Position numbers and translations under genes: made by a program. From a virus: a stretch of 58,382 bases of DNA. Below the pieces are notes generated by a model. It saw only the letters and a list, made by a program, of their open reading frames with translations. It was not told the origin of the DNA and made no database searches. The DNA lies in IMG/VR virus record IMGVR_UViG_3300048694_000413, positions 1 through 58,382 of that record; one strand, 5' to 3'. Below are positions 24,963 to 35,724 of the stretch, piece by piece. The stretch's first letter is position 1. Each line of letters opens with the position of its first letter.

Positions 24963-25396
24963 TATACTACCTCTTTAACTGCAACTTCATAATTTACAGC
25001 ACCATTAGCATCTGTAAATAAAACCTTAATTGTATTTGTAATTGTTCCATCTGCTCCCTTTACTGCTGTTGCATTTACTGTATCTACTGCAAGGGATGTT
25101 GGTGGAAGTACAGCAGACATCGTTACTGGGTCATATGTAGCAGCAGCGGAGGTTAGTGGTGGGTTATATGGAGAAATTGGAACACTTGCAATATCTTCAA
25201 TTGTAAGCCCCTGTATAGTACCATCTGGAATATCAAGAATTGATGTATCCTGTTTAATTACATTTTGATAATCTGGATGATTTGGTCCAATGTTATATAA
25301 TGGATTATCACGGGTAGCAATAATCTTTTCAGGACTCTGTACCGTAGACCTGTTTGTTACACTTCTATTTTTTTTGGGCTTATTTCTGTCAAACAT
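24962..25396 (-). CDS. Structural protein, 144 aa (possible leaderless start)
   Basis: Small tail-associated protein of no recognised family. A basic N-terminus (MFDRNKPKKNRSVTNR) precedes a proline-rich middle and a C-terminal beta-rich domain ending VNYEVAVKEVV. No SD precedes ATG 25396. Instead TGGTATAAT at 25403-25411 ends six bases before the ATG, so a transcript from it would start at or next to the start codon. It sits between the tail-tip hub gene and the minor tail genes. Confidence 0.68.
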   Translation of the reverse strand: MFDRNKPKKNRSVTNRSTVQSPEKIIATRDNPLYNIGPNHPDYQNVIKQDTSILDIPDGTIQGLTIEDIASVPISPYNPPLTSAAATYDPVTMSAVLPPTSLAVDTVNATAVKGADGTITNTIKVLFTDANGAVNYEVAVKEVV

Positions 25397-25402
25397 ATAA
25401 AT

Positions 25403-25411
25403 ATTATACCA
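25403..25411 (-). promoter_or_regulatory. Extended -10 promoter abutting a start codon
   Basis: TGG-TATAAT on the minus strand; only six bases separate the -10 box from ATG 25396. This is the geometry of a leaderless transcript. No -35 match is seen. Confidence 0.6.
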
Positions 25412-25424
25412 TTCTAGCCGTTTT

Positions 25425-28400
25425 TTAGGTAATTCTTCTTAATGTGAATGAAGAATTAAATCCATTACTATATGATGTATTTGCTTTTGTAACCATATAA
25501 TAGTTATCTGAAACCGTGTTTGTTTTATAATATTTAACTTTAACCACATCTCCAATTGTTAAAAGCGGATTTCCAAAAGCCTCGATATCAAATGTGTTTC
25601 CAGAAACTATTGAACTATTAAGAATAATCGATGCAATATTTTCAGCATTTTCTTTACTCTGAATCCAGTCAGATGAAATTTGAATTTCGCTATCATTTGG
25701 AAGCATTCTATCTGACTCTGCTACATACTGTATCTCACCAGTTTTTTGAATAGCATTTCCATAAATTTTTGTTGAATTGAAATTTCCAGAACTTTGACCT
25801 GATAGCGGAATAAAACTTTCTCCAGCATTAAGATATAAGAATTTAGATTTAAATGATGTTGATACTACTGGAGATACTACAGACTGCTCTTCTGGAACTT
25901 GAACAATTTTTGTAATATCAGATGTTGCTGAATCTTTAAATTCATGAGAACCAGAAGTTACTAAGACTTTTTGATTATATCCTGGACCAGATGTTAAATC
26001 AACATCATAAATTTGCATTCCATATACAGAGGGGTTGATGCCAAAAAAATATGGTTCTGCCTTATTTATATTTGAATCTCCTTCATGAAGAATATTTACA
26101 AGGTCGACTGTTCTTGAAATTTTAGGGGAGACTGCAAAATCCCCATCTTGCCAAGCAGTTATGCTATCTATGTTAATTGGATTATTATTTCCATATACGC
26201 CAATTGCTAAAGACCTACCGCTTCTATTATATGCCGCCAATCCAGTTCTATTTAAATTATACTGTCTTGGATTTGGATCATTTCTTGTTGAGCCAGATGT
26301 ATTGCTTGATGAAACTAAAACATCTTTATAGTACCATGAAATTTTTGAACCATCTATATAAACTTGAAGATTATTTGCACTATCAATATAAATATAAACA
26401 TTTTTAAGTTTATTAGACTTATATGTTTTTACTGTTAAGGTTTTCTTTCTACCTCTAACTTTAGTTACTTTTTTAGTTGTTTGAACTTCACCAGCATCAA
26501 GTTTGAATGTTGATTTAGCAACAATTGTATTGCCGTAGTATAACCTTGTTTCATATGCAGATGTTGTTGCTGCAGTTGGAATATATAAATAATAGGATGA
26601 AGATGGATTTGAAGGATTATATCCAATTGGAATTATTACCACATCATCTGTTAATGCTGTATAGGAGATATTATTTTTATCTCTACTTGGTATATAAAAT
26701 GTATAACTATAATTATTAAATGAATTAGAATCCTTTCCATCTAAATATGCTAATGTTGCTAAAGAAGAGTTTCCAATAAGAGACATATAAGAAACATTAT
26801 CTCTTAATTCATATCCACATGTTGTAGCAACTGTTGCAGTTGTTGCTGCTGATGTAGCGGCAAGACTGACAGATGTGTTTACTTTTAATTCTGGATATGC
26901 ATCTGTAATATTTGTAATATTACCTGGGGCTACATGGCTTCTTGCTTTTGTTCCAAACATTCCTCTTTCTACATTTAAAAGTTTTCCTGTATAAGCCCAT
27001 TTAAAACTTGAGTTTTGTGGGCTGAGTCCACGAACTTTAGAAAGAACATATTGAAGATCTGCTTCATTTCTTACAATAGATGTCTGTGTAACTGGAACTA
27101 TTGCCAAACCGCTGCCAGTTGTAGATGCGGTATTTGCTGTTATTGCAGTTGTAAGTGCTACTGTAAATGTTGATGGTGTAACTGCAGTAATTTGAACATT
27201 TACTTGATTAAGTGATGTTGGGGTAAGACCAATAATTGTTACATATTGTCCAATTGAAAAAGCATTATCACCAGTATAAGTAATTGAAGTTCCTAATGAA
27301 TTTGCTAGAGCCTTTGTAATTCTTGCAGACAAAGGATATGTTATTTCTTGACCATTATATTTGATAATTTCTGTTCCAATGGCTGCATATCCGCTGTATG
27401 AAAGCCAGGACATTTCTGGTTCTGTATTCCATAAATTTTGATTTAAATAAATAAAATTATCTGAAGACTTCATTCCATCTCTAAGATTAGAAAATCCTAC
27501 CCCATCTGATGCTCCTGCCTCCCACAAAATTTGTGTAGATGGAGTTTCTACTGTCTCAAATGTGGATGTATTACTCGCTGGATCAGTTGAATACTTTTTA
27601 TAAATAGAGTTATAGTTTACAGTTACTTTCCCAATTCTATCATTTGCATTTTCTGTTAAAGATACAATATTTGGCTGTAATGAAGTTGTTTCGTCATATT
27701 TATCTGTAAATGTGAATACGGGAGTTGTCAATGATTTAGATTTATAATTTGTAAGATTAAACATTCCATATTCATCAAAATAACCAAGGTATCCGTATGG
27801 AAGTAAAAGTTCCTGAATATTCTCCCACATATTTTTTTGAGCATCTGTATAATATGCAAGCAGGGTCGCTGTTATAAGTGTCGGATTAATATCAAAACTG
27901 TTTGCCATGTAATCACTAAAACCATTTTGCTCAAATATTGTTTTAAGGCAATCTACTATAGTCAATGAAATAGTTGATGTATCTGTTGTAAGAAGAAGAG
28001 TATCTATTGTATTTTTTCTCTGCAAAATCTTGGAATAATCAAATAACTGAAGTTCTGTTTCATCTTCAGATATATTCCAAGACTCTACATATCCAGTAAA
28101 TATTGGAATATTAGAATCTACCGTTGAACCACTAGAATCTAATAAATTATATTTTATCCTTGCTTTTACATTTTTATCAATTAGATTTAATTTACTAAAT
28201 GGAGAAATTCCAGTTTTATCTGAAAAAATAGAAAATGTATTTCCATTAAATGTTCTAGTAATATTTTCTAATTTTAATGATGCAGAGTTTGCTGTGGCAA
28301 GTCCAACTGCGGTAGGAAGATTTCCGCTATCTGTTTCTTTGTCAACAGAATATTCAGTAATATATGAACTTACATCAACAATAAGTCGTGGGGATATTTC

Positions 28401-29708
28401 AAGAAATCTTACTGTTGGATCAAAATCTCTATTATCTGGATATACATTCATTTGTGCATCAGTTCCCAGAACTTTAGTTCCATATCCAATTCTATTGACA
28501 GTAAATGCAATACCGTCAATGGTTGTAGTTCCTGTTAATGAATAATCAGTTTCATTAATTGATGCTGTTCTTGCTGTTCCGTCCCAACCAGTTCCATTCC
28601 AAAAGAGAAGAAGAGATCCATTCTTATTCATAGTTCCAACTTTTCCATGATTTGTCCATGTATCAGTTGACGCTTTATATGTCCAAAGGCAGTAGTCTTG
28701 AATAGTGTTTTGATATTCTGGCATAACTGTTCCAAGACCACTATTAAGCATTTTAATTACAATTTTATTTGTAGTTAATGTTTTATCGTAATATGCAAAT
28801 ACACCAACTGGAACATCTTTAGCAGTCATTGAAGCGGCATAATATGAAAGAGAATTAAGTCCTGCAAGATATACAGGTGCAAGTGGGTTTGTGGCAGCAA
28901 CTTTTTCATCTAAAGAAATTGATGTAAATGTTCCATTGATTTCTTGTTTTGTTGGAACTTTATATATAACACTAGATAGTGTTCTATCTAAATTTCTTTC
29001 TGCAACTTCTTCTCCTGGTCTAAATGGTCCAAATGTGTCTTCAATATCATAAATTTTTGAAATACCATATTCATATCTAGTAACCTCACAGATAGTAATA
29101 TCTGATATTAATGCAGGAGATGTTGCATATGCCTTATTAGATTCATCTGATTGCCTACAAATACTCACATACACTTGAGTGGTTGCTGTACTAATTGGTC
29201 TGTAATTTAACTTTCTTAATTGCCATTGAATTGAATTCATGCTAAATGTTCTAGTCACTCCACCAACTTCAAACCCAGATGAATTAACTTCAATAAATTT
29301 AAGCATAATCCCATCTGAAGTATTGTCTGCTGCTTTTATAAAAAATGAAAGTTTATAAGATTGATTATATACTGCTGGAAAATGAAATAAAGATGTAAAT
29401 GATGATGAAAGTGCAATTCCACTAGTAGTTGAACTCAATGATCTTGTTGAACCATAATTTAAAGAGTCATTTCTAATTGATGCTCTTTGTGACCATGTAC
29501 CGTCTGCCGTAAGAACAACTAAATTTTTATTTGTTCCTAGTAATGTAGTTGAATTTTGTGCTGCACCAGCATTTACAGAATTTACAGTAGAGCCACAAAT
29601 TCTAGGACGATTATAATTATTATGGTTCCATTCAAGTGTGGCTGTAGATGATACTCCTACTGATAATCCTTGTTTAATCAGATCTTGTGCTGCAGTATTT
29701 CCAAGCAT
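25425..29708 (-). CDS. Tail-tip hub / minor tail protein, 1427 aa
   Basis: Large tail-tip protein following the tape measure and the Dit-like gene, the place of a tail-associated hub. The N-terminal 250 residues contain beta-sandwich-like adhesin sequence (ARAPHS-style Ser/Thr-rich strands). The central part reads like a phage hub (VTVNYNSIYKKYS). The last 100 residues (SEIQISSDWIQSKENAENIASIIL, then GNPLLTIGDVVKVKYY, ending FTLRR) match the final domain of gp27/Tal-like proteins. No peptidase or lysozyme motif is seen. It probably anchors the adhesins and opens on host contact. Confidence 0.78.
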   Translation of the reverse strand: MLGNTAAQDLIKQGLSVGVSSTATLEWNHNNYNRPRICGSTVNSVNAGAAQNSTTLLGTNKNLVVLTADGTWSQRASIRNDSLNYGSTRSLSSTTSGIALSSSFTSLFHFPAVYNQSYKLSFFIKAADNTSDGIMLKFIEVNSSGFEVGGVTRTFSMNSIQWQLRKLNYRPISTATTQVYVSICRQSDESNKAYATSPALISDITICEVTRYEYGISKIYDIEDTFGPFRPGEEVAERNLDRTLSSVIYKVPTKQEINGTFTSISLDEKVAATNPLAPVYLAGLNSLSYYAASMTAKDVPVGVFAYYDKTLTTNKIVIKMLNSGLGTVMPEYQNTIQDYCLWTYKASTDTWTNHGKVGTMNKNGSLLLFWNGTGWDGTARTASINETDYSLTGTTTIDGIAFTVNRIGYGTKVLGTDAQMNVYPDNRDFDPTVRFLEISPRLIVDVSSYITEYSVDKETDSGNLPTAVGLATANSASLKLENITRTFNGNTFSIFSDKTGISPFSKLNLIDKNVKARIKYNLLDSSGSTVDSNIPIFTGYVESWNISEDETELQLFDYSKILQRKNTIDTLLLTTDTSTISLTIVDCLKTIFEQNGFSDYMANSFDINPTLITATLLAYYTDAQKNMWENIQELLLPYGYLGYFDEYGMFNLTNYKSKSLTTPVFTFTDKYDETTSLQPNIVSLTENANDRIGKVTVNYNSIYKKYSTDPASNTSTFETVETPSTQILWEAGASDGVGFSNLRDGMKSSDNFIYLNQNLWNTEPEMSWLSYSGYAAIGTEIIKYNGQEITYPLSARITKALANSLGTSITYTGDNAFSIGQYVTIIGLTPTSLNQVNVQITAVTPSTFTVALTTAITANTASTTGSGLAIVPVTQTSIVRNEADLQYVLSKVRGLSPQNSSFKWAYTGKLLNVERGMFGTKARSHVAPGNITNITDAYPELKVNTSVSLAATSAATTATVATTCGYELRDNVSYMSLIGNSSLATLAYLDGKDSNSFNNYSYTFYIPSRDKNNISYTALTDDVVIIPIGYNPSNPSSSYYLYIPTAATTSAYETRLYYGNTIVAKSTFKLDAGEVQTTKKVTKVRGRKKTLTVKTYKSNKLKNVYIYIDSANNLQVYIDGSKISWYYKDVLVSSSNTSGSTRNDPNPRQYNLNRTGLAAYNRSGRSLAIGVYGNNNPINIDSITAWQDGDFAVSPKISRTVDLVNILHEGDSNINKAEPYFFGINPSVYGMQIYDVDLTSGPGYNQKVLVTSGSHEFKDSATSDITKIVQVPEEQSVVSPVVSTSFKSKFLYLNAGESFIPLSGQSSGNFNSTKIYGNAIQKTGEIQYVAESDRMLPNDSEIQISSDWIQSKENAENIASIILNSSIVSGNTFDIEAFGNPLLTIGDVVKVKYYKTNTVSDNYYMVTKANTSYSNGFNSSFTLRRIT

Positions 29709-30163
29709 TATGCTTCCTCAAAATCTATTGATGCATCCCAAAAGTCAACCCCGCCTAAACGCTTGTTAACTGTTGAATTAAAATCCTTAATAAAAACTGT
29801 ATAGGTTGCGGTAGGTGACGGATTTGTTCCTTTAGCCTGAGTAACTACACTTGTTGTTCCTGCATATAAACTTAGTGTCATTGACTTTCCATAATTATTA
29901 TTATAAAAATCTCTCAATGCCATTGCTCCAAGATATCCGTCTACTGTATGCGCTGAAAGACTTGGAAGCATTGTCCAACTTATTGAAAATGATTTTTTAC
30001 TAGCAACAACATATTTTCTCATCAATGCATTTGCCATTCTTTTAGATGTTTCAAATCTTTCATTTGATTCTTGAACGGGACCACGATTATGGTCAGACAA
30101 ATAATAATCTACTCCACCTACTGTTAATTTGATGAGTGCTGGTCTCCACATATTCATTGCCAT
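29708..30163 (-). CDS. Distal tail-like protein, 151 aa
   Basis: 151 residues between the tape measure and the tail hub, the usual place of a distal tail protein. The sequence is a compact beta-rich domain with an early LIKLTVGGVDYYLSD hairpin, a helix (ETSKRMANALMRKY), a WTMLPSLSA segment and a final strand (GVDFWDASIDFEEA). The pattern resembles tail-tube-like domains used by Dit proteins. It overlaps both neighbours by one base, showing translational coupling. The call rests on context more than on motifs. Confidence 0.68.
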   Translation of the reverse strand: MAMNMWRPALIKLTVGGVDYYLSDHNRGPVQESNERFETSKRMANALMRKYVVASKKSFSISWTMLPSLSAHTVDGYLGAMALRDFYNNNYGKSMTLSLYAGTTSVVTQAKGTNPSPTATYTVFIKDFNSTVNKRLGGVDFWDASIDFEEA

Positions 30164-33100
30164 TATATTCTCACCATAGCCCCATTCTTCTTCATCATAA
30201 GTTCAAGTTTCTTGATTGCTTGATCTGCTACTTCTTGTGCGTCTGCTCCAGAAATATTAAACACAGCATTAATGCTACTATTATTTGTAGAAACCATTCC
30301 GCCTTCTGCCATTTTTGCTGCAGAAGGAACAACATATCCACCACCTGCAAACGCCATTTTATTAATAGATTCTATCATAGGAACACCATATTTTGCAACT
30401 GCTGCTGCATTAAGAACATACTCTCCATTTGAAAGCATTGCTGGAATAGAATCTGATGATGTTGTTCCTGGTCCAGATACAAATCCTCCTGTTGCAAAAC
30501 CAAGTTTATCTGCTGCAAGCATTAGTTTAACTTTTCCATCACCAGTCTTTAATAAAACTGTATTATGTTTTGAATCCATTGTTGGACTTATTTTCAAGTT
30601 TGCTGTAAGTTTCCATTGATTAATTTCTGCTGTAAGGGTTGACTTTAATGCTGCAAGCGAGTCCCTATACTGAGATGGATCAATTTTTCCTGCTGCTAAA
30701 GATTTTCTTAGTGCATCTACCTGTGTCTTATAAGCCTCTGTTTTTGTTGCCATTTCTTCTGAAGGCATTGTTTTCATAGTATTCCAGAGGTCTTGAGTGA
30801 TGCCTTTTATATCTTTTGTATTATATCCTTGGTCTTTAAGCCATTGAACATATCCCTTTTTTCCAGAAATTGCTGGATTTTTCATAAAAGCATCATATGA
30901 TTGTACTTGTTCTTTATTTATAGTAATTGAATCTAGAACGGCTTTATTCTTATCCTGAATAGCCTTTGTTAACTTGTCTTCAGTTATTGTTGAACCCTTA
31001 GAGTCTGAACTGCTAGACCCTCCGCCACCGCCTGATGACTTCTTTGCTTGCAAAGCATCAATTTGTTTTTGTAGAGCATCAATTTTTGCCTGGGCAGCAT
31101 CTTCCTTTGCTGTACCAGAAACTTCAGCATTTCTTTGAGCCTCTTGTTGAGATATTTGCTGTCTTAATTCTGCAGCCTTAAGAAGATTTCCAGAAGCAAG
31201 TGCGTCTCTTAAGTCATTTTGAAGGGCAAGTTTTGATTTTTCAAAATCAAGTTCTTTCTTCTGAAGTTCAAGAGCCTTCTTTCTCTCATCTTCCTGCTTC
31301 TTAATAAGATCAATCTGTTTTTGAAGAGCCTTAATCTTTTTATCTTCAATAGAGTTTCCACCTCCACCGCCACCACCAGTAGAAGAACTAGTTGTTTTTT
31401 TCTCTAGTCTTTTTGCTAGTGCAGATGTTGCCGATGATGTCGCTGTACCAATTCCAGAACTTATTGATTTTTGATTAAGAAGTACTTGTACTTCAACAGT
31501 TGTCATTTTAGGAAGATTCTCTAAGGAACCTCCGAGTCCTTCAACTGCTGCTCTTAGATATAATAATTTTTCTGCTGGAGTTTTATCCTTTAATTGATCT
31601 AAAAGACTAGCAAGTTGCGGCTTGTCTTTTACAATATTTTGAAGTGTTCTATTTAATGTTTCTCCGCCAACTGTAGTATTTGAAAAATCTTCATTACTAA
31701 GTTGCTGAACGGTGTCGAGGAATGTTTGTAAATCAGTATTTGTAGATACCAAACTTTGGAATGATGCTGTCATTGCATCTGCTGTATTTTGAACCTGATG
31801 ACTTAAGTCTCCACTGCTTGATACTGCTGGTTTTACATATTTATCTCCAGCATTTAATCCAGTAACTTCTAATGCACCTGTTACTGCTTGTGTTCCAGCA
31901 GATGGATTAACTTTACCATTTGTTCCATATAGGCTTCCAACATCAAAATTGGTTCTTGTAACACCAGCCTTTTCTAGATAGGCTGTTATTGCTGCCTGGA
32001 CATCTTCTTTCTTAACCCCTGCAAGAGCCATAGCAGTTGCCTTTTGCCTAACAAGGTCATCAATTTTCTTTTGGTCTGTTCCTGCTTCTTTAAGTTTATC
32101 AACAAAGGCTTTCATTTCTGATGTATCTGCAGCCTCATCAATAGCCTTTTTAAATCTTTCTACAGCAGTTGTTGCTTCATCTGTCTTTGCATTAAAATCT
32201 GGAATAGAAGCAGTAATGTCTGGAATTGTTACTCCAAGTGCTTCAAGTTCTGACTTAGTTACACCCATTGAAGATCTTAGTCCAGCGGCTGCAATTTGTG
32301 CTTCCTTTTGAATATGCTTAAATCCAGCAACTACAAGAGGTGCTGCGGCTGCAACTGCCACAAGTGGACCAAGTAGTGCGCTACCTGCTCCTAGCATCAT
32401 TGGCAATATCGATGCTGCCATACCACCTGCCATTAAAGATTGTCCCGCTGTTGCCACTCCTCTGTTTTCTGAAGCCATCATAAATCCACCAGCCATAGAA
32501 GCACCCATTCCAATTCCCATAACCCCTGCTTGAGATACTGGTCTTCCAAACATATTAATTTTGCCTTCGGGATATCTGTTTGCGAGTGTCTCTTGTCCTG
32601 GATGATGTGCTCTATATTCTGCTGTTTCAATAGATATTTCTCCAATTAACATATCTTCTGCATTAATTAATTGAACAATTGTATTTCCTTCAGCATTCTT
32701 CATTGTAACAATTTTTTGAGTGGCATTTATTTCTTCTTCTGTTACAGTTGCTAAAGCCTTATATAGATTTTGATATTGCTGAACTGGTAAAACTCCAGAC
32801 AATTGTGAACGAATCATACTATTCATTAATGCTTGCTGTGATGAACTTAATGATGCAAAAGTTCCAGATTTAACTTTTGCTGCGGTTTCTTCAACTGCAG
32901 TAACTAAATCTTCTATTGCAATTGGTAATCCTGAAGCAACATCTGAAGCAATAATCATAATTTGCTGTAATCTTCCAATTGCCTCTGCTCCTGCACCAGT
33001 GGCTTTTTTTAGATTTTGTAATTCTGGAATTTCATCTTCAGCCCACTTTGCAAGTACTTCTCTAGTTGCAGCCTGTTTTTCTTCAAGCGTTACGCTTGTC

Positions 33101-35721
33101 GCAAGTGCTGCGGTTAGTTCTTTTTCTAAATTACTTTTTAGTGACAAATACTCAGCATCACTTGAAAGAATAAGATTTATTTCTTTTTGAAGTCTATCAG
33201 TAATTTCAACTTCTCTGGCAATTCTATCATGTATGTTAGTAATTTTTGATGCAGCCTTTAATTCTATTTCTGCAAGGGTTTGTCTTTCCTTTATTGTTTT
33301 TCCTAGATCGGACTCTGTATTTGCCATTGCAATTCTTGCAGCCTTCTTTTGAGATTCAACTGCAATCATTTGTTGCTCTGTTTTATATTGATTCTCTAGT
33401 GCTGCATGTACTTCTTCAAGGGTAACATGTGTGCCGCTTGCTGCTAGAAGCCTTTGAGTTTCAATTGCCACTATTTGTCTTTGTGTCTGTGCTTCCTTTT
33501 CATATCCAGAAAAAACTACAGTCATTTTATCGCCAACAGCACTGTTAATTTCTGTACGATATCTTTGTAGTCCAGCAACACCTACATTGCTAATATTTGT
33601 CTGCAGAGTAGTTCTAGAACCCTTAGATGTACCAGCATTAGGTCCAAATAATTGTAAATCTGCATTTGATTTAATTTGAGCAGATGGAACATAGTGAGAT
33701 CTAACTATTCCTTTAAATGCTTTTGTACCCTCATGCATTAGTCCAATTTTTGTACTTCCTAAGTTGCTAGCCATATTGCTTGCAAGTACTGGATTTGATG
33801 CTGCTGCTACTGCAAGAGCCTCTAGTGCTGAAATTTGTTCTCTAATAGCCATTGTTACTGCTTCAATTGGTCCAATAGTACGATTCATCTGCTCGCCAAA
33901 AATCTCTTCAGCATTTGCAGCAGCGACTTCTTCTTCTGTTTGCAATCTAAATGATTCTTTTAATACTTTAAGCGGATTAACACCTTTTGTAATAATTCCC
34001 ATGAAAAGAGATGTCATATTAGCACCAATCTTCATAAATGTGCCAAGGAGGTTACCCATCAAACCTGTAATCATAACTACTGGACCAGCAAGTAATGTTA
34101 TCCCGCCAAATACCTTTAAGAATGATTTAACTGGACCTGGAAGATTTGCGAGGGTGTCTGCGAAGTGTGTTATTGTTTGAATAAGATCTGTAAAAATATT
34201 AAGAGCAGACTCACCAATTGGAAGTAAAGTATTTTTAAATGTTTCCATTGCAATTTTAAATCTACCTGATGCTGATTGTTGAATCTTCTTTGTCTGCGCA
34301 TCTGCAATTCCAGCAAGGTCTGCTGCAGATAGCCCCATCATTTCAATAACTTTAGCAGACTGAGTTCCTGTTTTATTAAAGTTATCCATAAGTGCAGCCA
34401 TACGAGCAAACTGGAACTTACCAAAAAGTTCTGCGATTGCTTGTTGACGCTTGAGTGATGGTAATTTATCTAATTCTTGCTGAAGCGTTGTAAGCATTCC
34501 TACTAGATTTCCAGCATTATCAGTAACAATTGATTTAATATCAATTCCAAACTGCTTTAATGTTGCTGATGTTTTTTCTGTAGGATTAATCAATCTACCC
34601 ATAGAAGTTTTAATTGCGTTAGCCGCTTCACCAGCAGGAACTCCACCTTCTTTTAGTGCAGTCATAATTGCAACCATGTCTTTATATGAACCACCAAGCC
34701 CACGAATAACTGGACCAACTCTTGGAACTGCTTCAATAAGGTCAGCCATGCTAGTTGATGTTGCAGCCTGGGCAGCATTGAAGAAGTTTACTGCTTCAGT
34801 AAGACCATCTGTATTAAGTTTATATGCAGTCTGTAATGCAATTGTAGCCTTAATTGCCTCCTGCTTATCAGTTTCTCCAAGCACAACCATTCTTGATGCT
34901 TGTGCAGTTGATTCAAGTAGTTGCTTTCCTTCTAGACCTGCCGCTGCTAACTGTGCTGCCGTATCTGTTACTTCTGATGCAGAAATACCTAACTGCTTAC
35001 CAAGGTCTTTTGCAAGTCCCATGACCTGTCCACGAATTGTGGAAATTTGAGCATCTGATGCTTGTTTTACTCCAACACCATATACTTTAGCCATATTAGT
35101 AAGATTTTTATCAACATCATAATAAAGTTTTGCAATTGCCGCTGAAGCCATTGTAATTGGCATAGTCAAGCCAGCGGTCAACTGACGACCTGACCACTGC
35201 ATATTTTTACCCCAGTTAATAACTTGAGTAGCACCCTGTTTTAATGTTGCATTTTGTGCAACAAGTGCCTCTGTAAAAACTTTAGTTCTTGTTGCAGAAT
35301 CTGATAAATCAACTTTATGCTGAGCGTAAACTCTAGCCATTCCATTGCCAAGATTTTGAATAATTGCCTGTTGCATAGCAACTTGACGCTGACCCAATTG
35401 ATTATAAAGACTTGTTTCCTTGGAAACACTTTTTAATGCATTTCTATAATCTTGCCAGTTTGTTTTCCCCTTGGCTACTCTTTGACCTAAATGCTCTGCA
35501 GCAGTAGAAAGAGATACCATTTTTGAGGTAAATTGACCAGATGCCATCATTGAATTATGGAATGCATTTCCAAGTGCTGTAATTTCTTTAGCACTTAGAG
35601 ATTTATTCATGGCTAATAAGCCAGCATTTGTAGATTTAATTTGTGCATCAAGAGCAGCGAGTTGGGTTTTTAATTGTCCAAAATCGCCTAGTGCTACTAC
35701 ATTTAATTCAATATTTGACAA
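30163..35721 (-). CDS. Tail tape measure protein, 1852 aa
   Basis: Sets tail length and is ejected at infection. Hallmarks: the longest gene in the window, just after the frameshifted chaperones. The N-terminal region (WSGRQLTAGLTMP, then AAQLAAAGLEGKQLLE) matches phage tape measure domains. There are hydrophobic segments at about residues 524-570 and a long Gly/Ala/Met-rich one at about 1067-1130. A coiled coil rich in Lys, Gln and Glu lies at about 1457-1560. At about 0.15 nm per residue the tail would be near 280 nm. The start is TTG 35721 with AAGGTG upstream. No peptidoglycan hydrolase motif is seen. Confidence 0.93.
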   Translation of the reverse strand: MSNIELNVVALGDFGQLKTQLAALDAQIKSTNAGLLAMNKSLSAKEITALGNAFHNSMMASGQFTSKMVSLSTAAEHLGQRVAKGKTNWQDYRNALKSVSKETSLYNQLGQRQVAMQQAIIQNLGNGMARVYAQHKVDLSDSATRTKVFTEALVAQNATLKQGATQVINWGKNMQWSGRQLTAGLTMPITMASAAIAKLYYDVDKNLTNMAKVYGVGVKQASDAQISTIRGQVMGLAKDLGKQLGISASEVTDTAAQLAAAGLEGKQLLESTAQASRMVVLGETDKQEAIKATIALQTAYKLNTDGLTEAVNFFNAAQAATSTSMADLIEAVPRVGPVIRGLGGSYKDMVAIMTALKEGGVPAGEAANAIKTSMGRLINPTEKTSATLKQFGIDIKSIVTDNAGNLVGMLTTLQQELDKLPSLKRQQAIAELFGKFQFARMAALMDNFNKTGTQSAKVIEMMGLSAADLAGIADAQTKKIQQSASGRFKIAMETFKNTLLPIGESALNIFTDLIQTITHFADTLANLPGPVKSFLKVFGGITLLAGPVVMITGLMGNLLGTFMKIGANMTSLFMGIITKGVNPLKVLKESFRLQTEEEVAAANAEEIFGEQMNRTIGPIEAVTMAIREQISALEALAVAAASNPVLASNMASNLGSTKIGLMHEGTKAFKGIVRSHYVPSAQIKSNADLQLFGPNAGTSKGSRTTLQTNISNVGVAGLQRYRTEINSAVGDKMTVVFSGYEKEAQTQRQIVAIETQRLLAASGTHVTLEEVHAALENQYKTEQQMIAVESQKKAARIAMANTESDLGKTIKERQTLAEIELKAASKITNIHDRIAREVEITDRLQKEINLILSSDAEYLSLKSNLEKELTAALATSVTLEEKQAATREVLAKWAEDEIPELQNLKKATGAGAEAIGRLQQIMIIASDVASGLPIAIEDLVTAVEETAAKVKSGTFASLSSSQQALMNSMIRSQLSGVLPVQQYQNLYKALATVTEEEINATQKIVTMKNAEGNTIVQLINAEDMLIGEISIETAEYRAHHPGQETLANRYPEGKINMFGRPVSQAGVMGIGMGASMAGGFMMASENRGVATAGQSLMAGGMAASILPMMLGAGSALLGPLVAVAAAAPLVVAGFKHIQKEAQIAAAGLRSSMGVTKSELEALGVTIPDITASIPDFNAKTDEATTAVERFKKAIDEAADTSEMKAFVDKLKEAGTDQKKIDDLVRQKATAMALAGVKKEDVQAAITAYLEKAGVTRTNFDVGSLYGTNGKVNPSAGTQAVTGALEVTGLNAGDKYVKPAVSSSGDLSHQVQNTADAMTASFQSLVSTNTDLQTFLDTVQQLSNEDFSNTTVGGETLNRTLQNIVKDKPQLASLLDQLKDKTPAEKLLYLRAAVEGLGGSLENLPKMTTVEVQVLLNQKSISSGIGTATSSATSALAKRLEKKTTSSSTGGGGGGGNSIEDKKIKALQKQIDLIKKQEDERKKALELQKKELDFEKSKLALQNDLRDALASGNLLKAAELRQQISQQEAQRNAEVSGTAKEDAAQAKIDALQKQIDALQAKKSSGGGGGSSSSDSKGSTITEDKLTKAIQDKNKAVLDSITINKEQVQSYDAFMKNPAISGKKGYVQWLKDQGYNTKDIKGITQDLWNTMKTMPSEEMATKTEAYKTQVDALRKSLAAGKIDPSQYRDSLAALKSTLTAEINQWKLTANLKISPTMDSKHNTVLLKTGDGKVKLMLAADKLGFATGGFVSGPGTTSSDSIPAMLSNGEYVLNAAAVAKYGVPMIESINKMAFAGGGYVVPSAAKMAEGGMVSTNNSSINAVFNISGADAQEVADQAIKKLELMMKKNGAMVRI

Positions 35722-35724
35722 GTA

